The translations under genes were made by a program, and so were the position numbers. Below, in pieces: positions 47,601 through 60,120 of a DNA stretch of 64,000 nucleotides. The DNA lies in contig NMRA01000017.1 of assembly GCA_002633005.1 (NCBI GenBank), positions 278,443 through 342,442 of the forward strand, given 5' to 3'. Position 1 is the stretch's first letter. Each line of letters opens with the position of its first letter. The DNA is from Phoronis australis (lineage: Eukaryota; Phoronida; Phoronidae). Under the pieces are notes generated by a model, which did not search any database, was not told the origin of the DNA, and was given only the letters and a program-made list of their open reading frames with translations.

Positions 47601-49730
47601 TCATTACAAAAAAAGCTTTCTCCAGTCAGTGATTCATCAAAAACTGCTGACAATATTGCCCTCAAGAATTGTTCTAAATGCCAGAGAATGACTTAATCAG
47701 GTCTGTGTTTTAACATTCTAACACTGGTCTTTAAAATGTGTAGAGTACAGATGCACGAAATTTATCGGATGTAGCAGATTCTACTGTCTGTTGTCACCGC
47801 AGTGAATTGCATATTTTTGTTCCGATTTTGTATGAAAATATTTTGCCAAAGTTTGATGAAAGTAATTGCCAAAATTGGATGAAAGTAATTTCCAAAATTG
47901 ATTTTTTCCACTTTTCATAAGACATTTAACATGTTTATATGAATGTCAGTCTCTGAGAACAGTGTCTGGTAGCAGCTATGGTAGAGAACTTGAGAATGAC
48001 AAAGGATTTATTTGGTGCTATTTACGTTTTATTAAAAATGAAACAAGATTTCACTTGTCTGTGTTATTGTTGCCCGGTAAGTTGGTGACAATTTCAAGTT
48101 GGTTCAAGAAGCACAGAAGTGGGGTTGTGTAATTCTATTGTACAATGCCATCTATTGGTGATGGTTAAAACTAAACTGGCATAAATCTGTTATTTTACAG
48201 GATTGGCAAACTAAGAACTGTCAAAATGAGTCACAATAATGCAAAGTTGTGTTTTCTTCATATTATCAATGGTTACGTATTCTTTGTTACTTGTGCAGAT
48301 TTACCTTTTTCAAATTCAATTAATAATAGAATTTTAAAAGCCCTTAACTCATAATAATATATTTTTCTGAAACTAGACGTGGAGGTCATCTGAATACAAT
48401 TCTCAACACCCTCATACTTGAGGTCATGGGACCAGACGTTGTTATGGTATAAAACTTTCTTTGAAAGGTAAATTGATCAGGAATAGTCCTTCGACCAGAA
48501 TTTTTCAAACTTCTGGTATTCTAATATATAATCAGAGTCTTGCGTAAATATCCTCTCTAGCACTTTCCGCTGTAAATAGTCGAAGCTTTTAATTCAAAGA
48601 ATATGTATCCAATGTTTACTACACGAAGCATACATGTAGTAGTGGTCGAAAGAAAACATAGATTTTATTGTTGCAAAAATTGAGCTTGGAAACTAAAAGA
48701 ACTATCATTATGAGATCATTTTGTGATGAAATATACCTTGGGTATTATTTGCAGCAACTTTTTGAAGTTTGGGTAGGGTCGACTTGAGCACCGTGACTCC
48801 AATCTCGGACTCTGTTGATAACTACACCTGAACTTTTATTCTCATTAAAAATTCCTACTATAGTTTTGTGCTGCCTATCAAAGTATAGATACACTTAAAA
48901 ACTTCTAAACGATACTTGTAGACTGCTGATTCTCATAGAATGTGATCGCAAAGATGGGAGTAAACCTAAAATAGGACTTTGCATTGTAATATAAATCTAG
49001 CCCCACTCTTGATTTCATTGACCCATCGCACATGAACAAACCTGGCATGTTTCTAGTAACTGCTTTGGTTTTAAGTAGAAAAAAACCATTGAAACAACTA
49101 CCATAGTGTCTAAAGCACTTTCTACAATAAATTCTCCAAAATTGGATGAAATGTGGGTTGCAGTATTTTTGCATTGGCGTGATAACTTTTTTCCGCATTT
49201 CCGATTCCGTAATGTATTGCGCAAAAGTTGCGGCAAAGGGACCTTGCGTGATCAGGCCTAAACACATTGTTTACCATGACATAACCACGTTACGACCAGT
49301 CACATACAATGGGTGTTGGCCAGTCTAGCTGCTGGTCATCCACCAACTGAAAGGTAAAGAGTTAGTCTTACCTGTGCCAACAATACAAACAGGTGAAACT
49401 TTCCAAGCTCCACCTAGGTAGTTAAATGGCTTTATTCATACAAAGTCTCTGCAATCACCCCAGGTCTATAATGACAACTTGAGTTATTGCATCATTTAGA
49501 TTATGTCTCTTCAGTCTATCTTAGTTCTCATTTGCAGGTAGTTAGTAATCATTTTAAGCCCTGGACTTTTCACTGGGCAGTTTGCACTAAGGTTTCTCGC
49601 CTAGAGCGTACTTTGTTTTTGCTTACGTCCAAATTGACCATGTCTTTTGGATTTTTTCAAGCATTTAAAAAAGGTCAGTGATATTTATTATTTGAGAGGT
49701 CTGTTTGACCCTTCAGTTTGCATGGTTTGA
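44640..49730. other. no supported gene
   Basis: AT-rich DNA. A perfect 14-bp inverted repeat lies at 45228-45241 and 45267-45280 (GTCAAAAATCAAGA with its mirror). Two overlapping minus-strand open frames at 48905-49267 have no recognisable domains and poor starts. Diffuse repeat-like phrases recur, which suggests old transposon debris. Confidence 0.45.
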
Positions 49731-49740
49731 TGTTAGCTAT

Positions 49741-49890
49741 GCAGTTATTACAACTTTCAGCTGTTATTCAGAAATGTCTGGTTTGTTGCTAGTTGTGCAG
49801 TGTTCACAACTTTCAGCTGTCGTTCAAAAATGTCTGGTTTGGTGTTAGATTTGCAGTTTTCACAACTTTCAGCTATGTCATTTAAAAATA
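49741..49890. repeat. 56-bp tandem repeat, about 2.7 copies
   Basis: CAACTTTCAGCT recurs at 49751, 49807 and 49863, exactly 56 bases apart. Flanking AAATGTCTGGTTTG and GCAGT blocks are conserved between copies. The third copy is partial. Confidence 0.92.
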
Positions 49891-51483
49891 TATTATCATT
49901 CAGTCTCTGTATTGCCTGCCAACATGTCAACTCAAGACTTTGTGTTTTTGTAGGCTACTATGTGCACTCTGTCCATTTACCTCACATCATGTGAAGTCAA
50001 AAGATGTTGTATTGCACTGACGCAAGTTTAGTTCATTTCACTTGCTTGCTGCCTGTATCTACACAAGACTGTTAACATGTATTTTGCTTCTGCAGAAATT
50101 TGGTGGTAGTTACTAGAACTTTAAAAAGGTTTCGAGTACTTCCGACTAGTAATTTCATTTTGACATTTGTAGTTCTTGTACATTGTGTTATTATTGATAG
50201 GAATTTTATCAGATAAATGTAAACAGATCGTCACCTTAGACAAGCAAAATAGGCCAAAACAGCAGTAAAAATAAGCGTTTTTTAAAAATCACACTGCTAC
50301 CTAGTGATAGAATTTGAAACTTTTACTTACAAATGTCTGTGTCGCTTTGATAGACAAGTGACAAATTCAGGTTTAAATCTGTTTCAACTGAACGTGTATG
50401 AGAAGGGCTGCAATATCGGGAATAATTTCGGGATCGTGTTCTATGTCATTGGTACAAAAATAATTTCATTGACGCACTCCAATTGCATGACTCGGTCCAA
50501 TAGGCCCTTTAAAATTGGAAGCAAAAAGGGACAAAAACTAACATGGCCCATAGGTCCTGCAAATTGGCTCATAGACCTTATACCATTTGGGTCTATTCGC
50601 CGTTACCCAGGTTTTTCTAAAATGAGCTGTGAATATTGAGCTCAAAATTGTGTTATTATATGTTCATTGAGACGTGCACGAGGACAAAAATTGGCCATCA
50701 ATCAACAGTTACCTGGTAATTGGACTTTTAATTTAAACTCCTAAATTGCTTATTATTGATCAATTGCAGATTTCTAATATTTCTATACAAAGTTCTATTC
50801 AAAATTGAATGTGAAGTTCATTTTTTGTGAAGTTTATTTTTTGTAAAGTTCATGGAGTGTTGGCCCCTTTCAGATTTTAATCTTAAACATTGTCTATGTT
50901 AAATCAGACTGAAAACCATGTTAATCTGGTTACACTGACAAGTTAAAGACAATCTTTGGGCTTCATTTTCGTTAAAAATCAGTATGAAAACCAGCTTTAT
51001 TAAAATATATTCTCTAATGATGTCTAGTCAGCATGGCGTAATACGCTTTGGGGTTTAAAAACCAACAGAGTACATTTCACCCTGTTGGTGACGCCTGAGT
51101 CGTCCAAGTGTCCCAGAAGAGGAGTTGTACATTGTGCTGAAAGACGTAAGTCTCGTTATGTCCATTATCCTGCAAGCTGTCTATGTCTCTACTGGATGCA
51201 CAGAGACACCTAGCAGTAATATGGAGTACTATATTAGACAAGGCACAACCTTTCAAGTGCACTACTGATACAAATATACATCCTTTGAAGTGGTTCAATC
51301 CATGCTGTTTTTACGGATGTTGCCTTACAAAGTAATTGTATTAATTCCATTTCATTATTTGGATGTTTTACAGAAATCGTTAGCATGGTGTTGTACAAAT
51401 AGTTGGAGCAGGGCCACTGAAGTCCCTACTGTCATGTGGCCACATGCCACTCCGTCGCCAGCTATTGATTCCAACATCCGGCT
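49891..51483. other. no supported gene
   Basis: AT-rich sequence without exons I can defend. The 111-codon open frame at 50304-50639 starts with a non-standard codon context, shows no domain pattern and is not flanked by splice sites. Confidence 0.45.
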
Positions 51484-51794
51484 CAGGGACGGATCCAGGA
51501 TTTTGGGGGGCCAGGGTACATGAATAACCAGAATTTCGCCTCATGGGCGCACCCAACCTAAAATGTAGGGATCTTTGGGATCTCGAATTTTTGGGTTTGT
51601 GGACCTTATTACTAAAAAAATCACACACAAACAGGGTTTGTTCAAGGCCTATGCATTGCGCATTCGTACCCCGAGCCCTCCTGGTTGCGCGCATATGCTA
51701 GTCAGCAATTTACATCCCAAACTGCCAGAATTGTAGGAATTGTAGGGGGGCCATGGTGGCCCCTTTGGCCCCCCTCCCCCTAAATCTGCCACTG
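51484..51794. mobile_element. hAT-like non-autonomous element
   Basis: The left end CAGGGACGGATCCAGGATTTTGG and the right end, read on the other strand as CAGTGGCAGATTTAGGGGGAGG, are diverged versions of the CAGNG...CGGATCCAG hAT terminus. Next to the ends are GGGGGGCCA and TGGCCCCC tracts. The 311-bp body has no convincing transposase. The flanking octamers (51476-51483 and 51795-51802) do not match, so the target duplication has decayed or an end is mis-set. The minus-strand open frame at 51380-51694 crosses the boundary and is an artefact. Confidence 0.6.
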
Positions 51795-52830
51795 CTGCTG
51801 TGTGCAATTTCTTCTCAGCTGTTCCAGAATACCGTCCTTGGCCATGGATGTGATCTGAAAGGAAGTCCCGACTTTATAGAATTGCATTAACGTTCATGGA
51901 TGTTTTGAATGAAAGTAAAAAAACATTATTTTCAATTTTTGTAACTCAGTAAACTGAATCCAGTGTGGCTGAGGCCTCCACCTGAGAACCACCTGGTAGT
52001 GGCCAATGAAGTTATTGTCTACTTAGGCAAACTATTACACTTACCATATTGGTACTCAGCCATCAGTGATCATGACAGAAACCTGTTCAGGTAAAAAGGA
52101 TAAGATTGCAAAGATGACAGTGTGCAATGTTTGAAATGTTTCCGTTGAGTCATCATTTTACTGAATGAGACTCTTTGATGATACCCACCTTTGAAGAACC
52201 ACACAGTGCTGATTAGGTTGAGTTGAAATCACAAACTTCATGCTAGAATCAATCAAGATAGCAGCAGTGAATCAGTGAACTCTATTCTGTACATGGTGTT
52301 AGTGCGGGAGCAGTAAAGTCTCACCAACTTCAGACAAAAATATTTGTAATTTTTCAGAGGTTACTAACTTTCTAATGAATACCCACTAATTCTGATGACA
52401 TCATCTATATGGTGGCGATGATATAGAACTTTGAAATCTTAAAGCATATATTGATTATTACCGATGCTTCGTGAAAAAATTAAGAATTCTGCCTTCTGCC
52501 GATTTGTGGCGAGATTTTATTATAATTAGGCACCGTAATGTGCCGTATGAAACACAAAATGATGAACCAATATAATGGTTCTCAAAACTGCTCTTGCATC
52601 ATGGGCATTTGACTGGTCGTGCAGTAGTACAGTAGTCATTGAAAAAGTTGCCGTACAAATTCCTGTCTTTGTCTAAGTTATATTTAAAGCCCATAACTAA
52701 ATGAGACGTAAAATAATGTTAAGTAGTAGAAAAACGGCTGAAAATTGCTTTTCTTGAAATCTCGGTACTGATTAGAAGAGGTGCAAGTTGCCCTAGAAGA
52801 AGTTACCCTACCTCTATATGATGGAATACG

Positions 52831-52945
52831 GTAAGTTGTCACAAGTGAGGCAAGTTGCACTAATTTAAATAGTGTCTACACAGCCTTCAAACCTAGCGAC
52901 AACCCCTTCCAGGAGTAACTTGTTCTAGGGTAAGTCTGTGTGTGG
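52831..52945 (+). repeat. dispersed repeat family R3, copy 2
   Basis: A 115-bp partner of 26081-26195, same orientation and length. About fifty bases upstream, at 52781-52812, lies an additional CAAGTTGCCCTAG...AGTTACCCTA stretch that also occurs in decayed form near 19110. Confidence 0.8.
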
Positions 52946-55900
52946 ACTGGTACTTAAGCTGGATAGTAAGGCAAGCAGGGCATTAACCTAGGCGAACACA
53001 ATACTGTACATAGTAGTCATGCAGTCTCAGACCAGCTAACAAATACACTGTTTTACAGGTTTCATGACCTGTCAAAGTTGATTGACATTTGGTCATGATT
53101 ATTATGCAATCAACCCCTGGAGACTCATGCACATTTTAATTTCCATTCCCTTGTAAATTTATTAATAAGATTTCAGACAATATAAGCTGTTAGAATTTGG
53201 TTTTTGTCCAGAAAATACATGTTACACAGAGTTGGTCATAAATTAGCAAAAGTAGACTACAATTTTCTCTCATTTATAATGAACTTCTTGATGGCCTCCT
53301 CAGCTTGAATTTGTGACACCTGTGGTACTTTATTGGGGTTTGATTTGACCAGTGTGTTGCTTTGGAACAAAGATCACATTCTCAACTTAAGAAAGTTAAA
53401 CTTATGAAATGGCTGATCTTCATAAAAACTGACAATTTTGTCTTGAAAGAAGAAAATTCTTAAAATGACAGTTCACTGTTGATTGGCTATCAATGTCGAA
53501 CTCGTAACCGAAGCACTTTGGGGTTTACAAAATGTTACCACGCTCATCCAATCTTGAATTGTTGTTGAATGAACCGGCATGTCAAGTCACAGGTAATGTG
53601 TACATGCACGATTTTCGAAATCATAATTTTAGAATTCTCCAACTCTAGCAGACTTTGTAGTGTTTTATTGAGTCATTGAAGGTTTCAATCACGGTGTTTT
53701 TGCTGGTTGCGGCAATCAAATTTTATCGAGGAAATGTAATATTGCCAGATAATTTCATACGTTTATATATATCGTTTGTTATTTATCATTGACAAAATGC
53801 AAATTTAACTCATACTTGTTTATAATTTATGATCAATATATTTAATTCATTCATAGGTTTCTCTACAATGGTGATATGAGCTCGCTTTGTTCAGGTTGTA
53901 AGTTACAACTGATTTGCTGATAAGGTCTTAAGCACTATGTGGAAGACATTCTGAATATAAATATATTTACTACACACGGTGAATTCCATAAAAGTTAATT
54001 GAAATATCCGCTATCCCTTCAAAAATGTATCATATTCATTATGCCACATTTTAAATGTCAATTGTCATATAGTGTTTGATTTTACTTTATTTCTGTTTCT
54101 GTTGACAAAGGACGTTATTATATCCGAAAATTTCAGTTGATCCATTCTTGTTGTTTTATTTACCTAATTATACTCAATATATATAAAATGCCACTGTGTT
54201 ATTTTTTCGATGACTTAGACGGCATGGCAGACCTGAGTCCAGAATTTTGGCGGGTATTTTTTCATCATTCATTTTGCATTAATTTTGACATCCGTTGTTG
54301 CTATTGGGGATAAATTTAATGCCTCTGTAAATTTAGTAAGTGACCGGTCCCACTGACATTAAGCCGCTCAGTGGAGGAGTAAAAGTTCAGTGGGAAAGCA
54401 ATTTGAGAATTATTCATGACGCAATGAATACCTGAGTGATTAGTCTGAGCTACATGCGATTTTGTTCATGTGATAATCACAGAGAGGTTAGTTAACCCCC
54501 TTTTTTAATCAGATTTTGCTCTTATGAGCATCTGTGGTTACGTTCTTTTAGGCAAAATTTTGCATTTTGCATTTTGGGTGTCAAATCCAATGCTATGATC
54601 ACTTCATGGATTTTAAAATTAATTTGAAATAAAAATAACAAAATTGCTTGTATTACTTAAAATGTATTTTGATGTGTCAAAAAAAAAGAGCCGGACCGGA
54701 GCTCTTATGTCTTACTGCAGCTGTGTCCCATTTACCATGTGGAGGAATAAATTCATGTCGTGAAGTTTGTAAAAATGAATTGTGGGATAGACACCTTTAC
54801 ATTAACTTTATTTCAAATGTTGTTTGTATTCTCAGAAAGGTGTGGCTTTGAAAGGTATGGGCTTGACTAAATCATTGTTTCTTCGCCTGCTTTATTGGAT
54901 ATGCCATATCACTTGTCGTTTACTTTTTTAATAGCGTTTTGGTGTAAAGCTATTTAGGACAGGCCATGTGATCAACAGATGGCATGGTGAAATAAAACAT
55001 TTAGCAATCATTGGAATGCTTGCCACAGGACATGTTCATGTGTATTATTGAACATTTAAATTAAAAATGAAGAAATTATGGGAGCGTTTCAGATTGTTTG
55101 TCTGTAGGCAAATACAGTTGGAAAGTTAAAGCACTGGGTGGGTATAATTACATTTGGTTTAAAATCACTTTGAAGACCAAGATGGAAGATGAATATTTTT
55201 ATTATGGTATGAGTTTTAGGGTATATTTGATCATAGACTGTTTTAAATTTCTTTAAGTATCGGGGATAATAGCCTTTTTATAATGTCACTATTTTGTATG
55301 CACACCTCCATTGCCATGCTTTGTATGTAAAGTTGACCCAGATGCAACAAAGTGAAATTTTGTGCCATCATTTTATGGTTGGATGTTCAAATGACTCCAT
55401 TGAATAAGACCAATGTCACTAAATGTTTGTGCTTGAAGGAAATTGTATTTTTTTATTGTTGCTTGTCTTAACATAAAAAAGTGAAATTGGGTCAAATAGG
55501 AACCACTTTTGTTCTCTCATGGCTCTAAAGAGTTGCAAGTCACATGTTTCGCGTGCAATTTGTTTCGCGTTAAATTAAAAAAGCAACTTCGAGAATCATA
55601 CAACAGTGATGAGTGATTGGTGAACAACTGTTGAAATTTCCTTATTCTGTGATTCTAACTTCTAAGTCTCTGTGGAGAAGAGAACAAAAAGTGTTCAAAG
55701 GTGCAACAGACCTCACCATCTGTCATTGAACAACTTTTTGTTTAGTCCATTTGGCTTTAGAAAATTGGCCTCCTTCCTTACAATGCAAAAGATTTCTAGT
55801 CTTCAGAAGAAAGACAGATTGGTTGCTTGCCACAATTCGGTCAGTTTCACCCAAGCAGCCAGTATGAGGATGACTAGAGTTCCAAACAATTGTTGATTTG

Positions 55901-58030
55901 ATATTCAGTGACATTAGTAAGTGACTAATGCGCGTGTAAAAATGTTTTCAACTCTCGAATGTGGTTCACGGTCACTTTCAGATATAGTTTTGAAGAATAC
56001 TTTTATACAGTCATGCAATGAGTAAGTGACGACTGTGTTCCATTGATTTTTTGACTTTCAGACTGTGTTGGGAATACTTTGTGGAACAAGATGGATTTAT
56101 GCATTTTTTGATTCAGTTTTTTGTGAGCCTCCATTGTATTCAAACTCATGGAAACCTGCTAGCTGATTGTCATATGGTATCCTAGCGACAGATATCTTTG
56201 TATTTGTTTGATGCCCTCATCTATTGAAAATTGTTGCTGTTAGTTGTAGATAATCCTACTACAACTATTACTAATGCTGCTACTATTGCTACTGTTAGTA
56301 CTAATTAGTAAAATTAACCTTGTTAGTAGTCTACTAATAGGTAAGATCTTGTAATTAATGTACTGTGTGGTAATTTTTGACTGGATAGACATCTGATATC
56401 CCATAATGCAACACTCATTTGGAATATCATGGCACCAATACAAAAAGGTTACTGGTACGCATTTTTCACTTTTCACACCTTCATGGCTAATCCATTACGG
56501 GCTGTATCACATTTTCCGTCCTACTATGAATGTTTCATCCTAGTTGGGATTGCAGTAGTCATTTTCCACAGCCCCTGGACTTTATGAATGGCTTTTTCTG
56601 GTGATGAGGTTTGGTGACTGTGATAACCACTGCCTGTTGGAGGCAACATTCTTTCGCCACCCATTTTAGGCACTGCAGACTATGAAAACTCTTACTCTGT
56701 GTCAACTATACTAAACAGGAAACTGGGGCAAGGTGGAAGGGATCATGTCTATTGCGGGTCATCATTTTTACGCAATTTCTACGATTCCAGTTCCGTGTCT
56801 TTAACTTTTTTCCTGACAGCCATTTATTATATCTTCGCCAACTCAGCTGAAATGTCGTCTGAAGCAATAATGGCAGAAATACTCTCTTATTTCAATGAAA
56901 CATTTCGTAAGTTTTTGTTACTTTCAGTTGACAGATCTACTAATAAAGCGTAACATAATTACCTTACTGGAATTGCTGAAAGGTATTATTCCTTTTGGTC
57001 AAAACTGCGAATTTATTGTCCTTAAGATGAAAAGTCAATGAAATGTCAGGTGATACTCGTATGCATGAATTTGTGGCGGCCGTCCAAATGGACACTCTGA
57101 ATCGAACATTTAGACATTCTAGCTAGGACGCCCTGTTCAATTAGTAACTATAAAAGCTTTCTGGTGTCTGTTTAACTCGCTCACAGCAGCTTCTAGAGCT
57201 CCTTGGTCTATCCAAAATATAAGGTATGATACATGTTATGCCCATGTCTGCATAGTAACACACCTCTCTATAACACCAATTTGTCATCGCATCATATAAG
57301 GCAGCCACATACCATTTGTCGTGGACAAACTGAGGAATTGGGAAGCCCATTTTGTACGCCCAATTTTTTAAATCAAAATTCTCGATGATCCCCTGATTTC
57401 CTACACTATTTTTTCCATTTTGTCTTTCTAAGGATGAACCATTCTCTGACTTATGGCAGCCATTGTGTCTAGCATTAATCAATGGTTGACTTCAGTACTA
57501 TCTTATTTCAAATTAAGCACCAATTGGAGCTAACTAAGTTCAAATTAAATATCCATAACTCATTTTGGTGTCTGTTGAAGTTGTGAAGGCCTTCTTCTGT
57601 ACAAACTGTCCATCAGTGTGTTGTGCTAGGGTCTTGTGCCAGTCTCTTCTGCCAGGTCTTGTGCCAGTGTCTTGTGTGTTGCCTTTGCCACCACTATGTT
57701 GGTGGTTATGATCAGCTAGTGCCCCTGCTGTTTGGATAACTGTTGATGCCTTTGGTGCAATATCAGAGTGAGAAGCGCCTAATCACATCCAGTTGGGTAT
57801 CATAACAAGATGCAGGCTATTAACAGTCGAAGGGCAGGTAAGCAAGAATCCTACAAAAACTTCAAGTTTTGATAAATTAACTGTTGGCAAATGGTGGCTG
57901 CAATGATTTAAAGATTGAATTGAGATTTTCATTTCTGATGACAATTGAGACCGAAAAACTTTTTGCCAGGAACTTAGCGATATTCTGAATAGTTGTCATC
58001 GTGACCAAGGAAGAGGGTCATCAAGCTATA
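52946..58030. other. no supported gene
   Basis: About 5 kb of AT-rich sequence. A trinucleotide-rich (ACT) patch lies at 56255-56340. The longest open frame, minus strand 57141-57482 (113 codons), starts without ATG. It contains Trp/Cys/Tyr-rich segments that look faintly protein-like but match no family I can name, and it lacks good splice borders. Confidence 0.45.
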
Positions 58031-58036
58031 AGACCG

Positions 58037-58073
58037 AGGGGGGTGGGGGTGGGGGTGTGGGTGGTTGGGGGTT
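58037..58073 (+). repeat. G-rich tract with G-quadruplex potential
   Basis: GGGGGG T GGGGG T GGGGG, then TGTGGGTGGTTGGGGG. At least four runs of three or more G with one- to five-base spacers meet the usual intramolecular quadruplex pattern on the plus strand. Confidence 0.8.
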
Positions 58074-58302
58074 TCCTCCCGCTTAACACAATGTTAGCAT
58101 TTTCCAGTTGTGTTTGAGAACTGCTGGAGTGAGAAAAGTTTCAGAAGTGGACCTGTTCTTGATAAACTGGTGTTATCTGTGCTGATATCTTGTAACCACT
58201 TCCAAACAAGGTGATGCAGACCTTTGAGAAACATGGGCTGTCCAAACCATGTGTTTAGGGTTCTAGATGCTGGTCTTTGCAACTCAAAGCTTTCACAAGC
58301 CA

Positions 58303-58375
58303 CTTGACTGTCATCATCGCCACTAGCATCATTGTCACCTCCACCACTATCATCATCGCTGTCACCGTCGTTGTT
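58303..58375. repeat. imperfect ATC/CAC trinucleotide tract
   Basis: CATCATCGCC-CATCATTGTCACC-type sequence. On the minus strand it lies in an open stretch (58387-58094, no ATG start) as an Asp/Gly/Ser-rich acidic run followed by a mixed peptide ending at 58094. Coding status is unclear; trinucleotide repeats alone can create such frames. Confidence 0.6.
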
Positions 58376-59239
58376 GTGAAGAACATATCATCTTCCTGAG
58401 TTAACGCCTGTGTTCGGATTAATGCCCACCCTCTGAAAGTTCCAAATTTTCATTTCTTGTGCCCATGCTCGGCTTAGAGCCCAGCCCAGATTTACGTGGT
58501 TGAGTAAAGTGCCTTCAGGCTTTGTGAAAATGATTGTCACTCAATTGTTCGCTCCCACAATATATAGAATTCGTCTGTTGTCTAGTAATCAGGCGGGGAA
58601 AGTACTTACACTTGCCTATGGTGTCATTCATCTAGGTGAATAATTAGATGCGAAAAATTGTGAATCACAACTTTATAACTCACTGAAAGTTTTGTGCACA
58701 AAGTGGAGGTGGCTCTCTAGTGCTTTCCTACTATTTCGTTTAATGCACGAGTTTCATGGACACGTAGCTCTCAGGTCACTACCTGAATCGACCAATTAGG
58801 TTAATACCCACCCTCAGACCCCTGTAAGATGTTGTTTCGCACTCCTATGCTCCTACCTTTAATTTTTTAGTTCTGCAGTTGTATGCACATTAGTCATTAG
58901 GCTGGATGAGTAGGGTAATTTATAAATATTAACTTATGGAGTTCACTTTGTTATATGCTAATTGCTGGATCCAATCACCATGTAGGGTTCAGGTTTCTGG
59001 AAAGCTTTTTGAGAGTTGGAACATATCAATGTCCATGTGTAAATGAATTCTAATGCGTAGTAATACCGTGCCACTTCACTTGATATCTTTGATTTTTCCC
59101 TTATCTTTAAACATTATCCACGGGTTATTTGTTGTTGAAGCCATGAATACATCTCGACTCTTTATAAGCCCACAACAAACTTAACATTTCAAACAAAATA
59201 ATTATCTGTTGCTGACATGCCATAGTTCACTATGGAAAA

Positions 59240-60120
59240 CCTAGTCACCTGTGGGACTGGTCATCGTTTGTATTGTGGATGGTTGCGGGCTTGTAAATCT
59301 CTATTGACGTCAATGAAAACTTGGAGACTAGTATAAAACTGTTGCAAGTTGTTGCCAGGAGCAAAAATAAGATCACGTCCGTCTTTTCATCGTTCATGGA
59401 GAGTATCGTACAAGCCATCCATTCACGATTATTAGCTATGAAAACTAGCATCTTGTTTATGACATTTAGTTGTTCACATGCTTTAAAAGTTTTCAAAATG
59501 CAGTGGCCATTGGCATAACCTAACACTTATGGCGAGTGGTCTCTTAAGTATCAACCACAGTAGATTAGTAAGCTGTAAAGAGCACCGGGCCAATACAAGA
59601 AAACTGAGTCACTGTTTGACTTGTGAAAGTTAGTCAATGATTAAGAACCCATTATGACCTGGATTACATGAAAGAACCAAACCAAGCTAGATGGGATGCT
59701 GAGATCCCAAACCTATTTTCAAGAATACCCAAAATGATGTTGTGATGGACTGTATCAAAGACGGCCAAGAGATCAATAGGTGCAATTATGTTTAACTTTT
59801 GAAAATTGATCTCTGCAAGTATGTCGTCTATTTAACAGTGTCCTTTCAATACCATAACCAGGACGATAGCAGGCCAACTGATAGTCTGGAAACAAACGAT
59901 GTTCATTAATATGCGATGTAAATTGTGACAGAGCAATTCTTTCACACAATATGATAATGAATGTGAATGGAATGTTTGATACTGGTCGATATTTTTTTTG
60001 GCAGCAGGATCTAGACCATCATTACTCATCAGTGATATTAACATAACTCTTTAGGTAGCAACGCAAATGCTAAATTTTCGTTGTCAACAAATAATAGACT
60101 AGTCTGGTAATAGCTTCACC
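59240..60120 (-). pseudogene. CR1/L2-like non-LTR retrotransposon reverse transcriptase remnant
   Basis: Read leftward from about 60030, the frames reproduce the order of a CR1-group reverse transcriptase: DGLDPAAKKN then YRPVSNIPF (family NYRPVSNLPFLSK) at 59992-59966; INEHRLFPDYQ followed by RPGY; IDLLAVFDTVHHNIIL then ENRFGIS near 59790-59700 (family LLDLSAAFDTVDHDILL...RFGIS); a GPVLF block near 59590 (family GSVLGPLLF); and MNDEKTDVILF near 59400 (family LNDDKTEFLLI). The AFDTV Asp of the first catalytic motif is present. The YADD region is decayed. Several stops and at least two frameshifts separate the parts. Endonuclease and 3-prime tail are not recognisable. Old, inactive copy. Confidence 0.8.

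Noticed and set aside
48905-49267. 120-codon and overlapping 73-codon minus-strand open frames
   Set aside because: Two overlapping frames are open over the same DNA, neither shows family motifs or good start and splice signals. Chance is more likely.
51380-51694. 104-codon minus-strand open frame
   Set aside because: It crosses the boundary of the hAT-like element and matches no transposase. It is a composition artefact of the GGGGCC-rich ends.
57141-57482. 113-codon minus-strand open frame with Trp/Cys/Tyr-rich segments
   Set aside because: It has no ATG near its beginning, no credible acceptor or donor, and no family I recognise. Conservation data would be needed before calling it.
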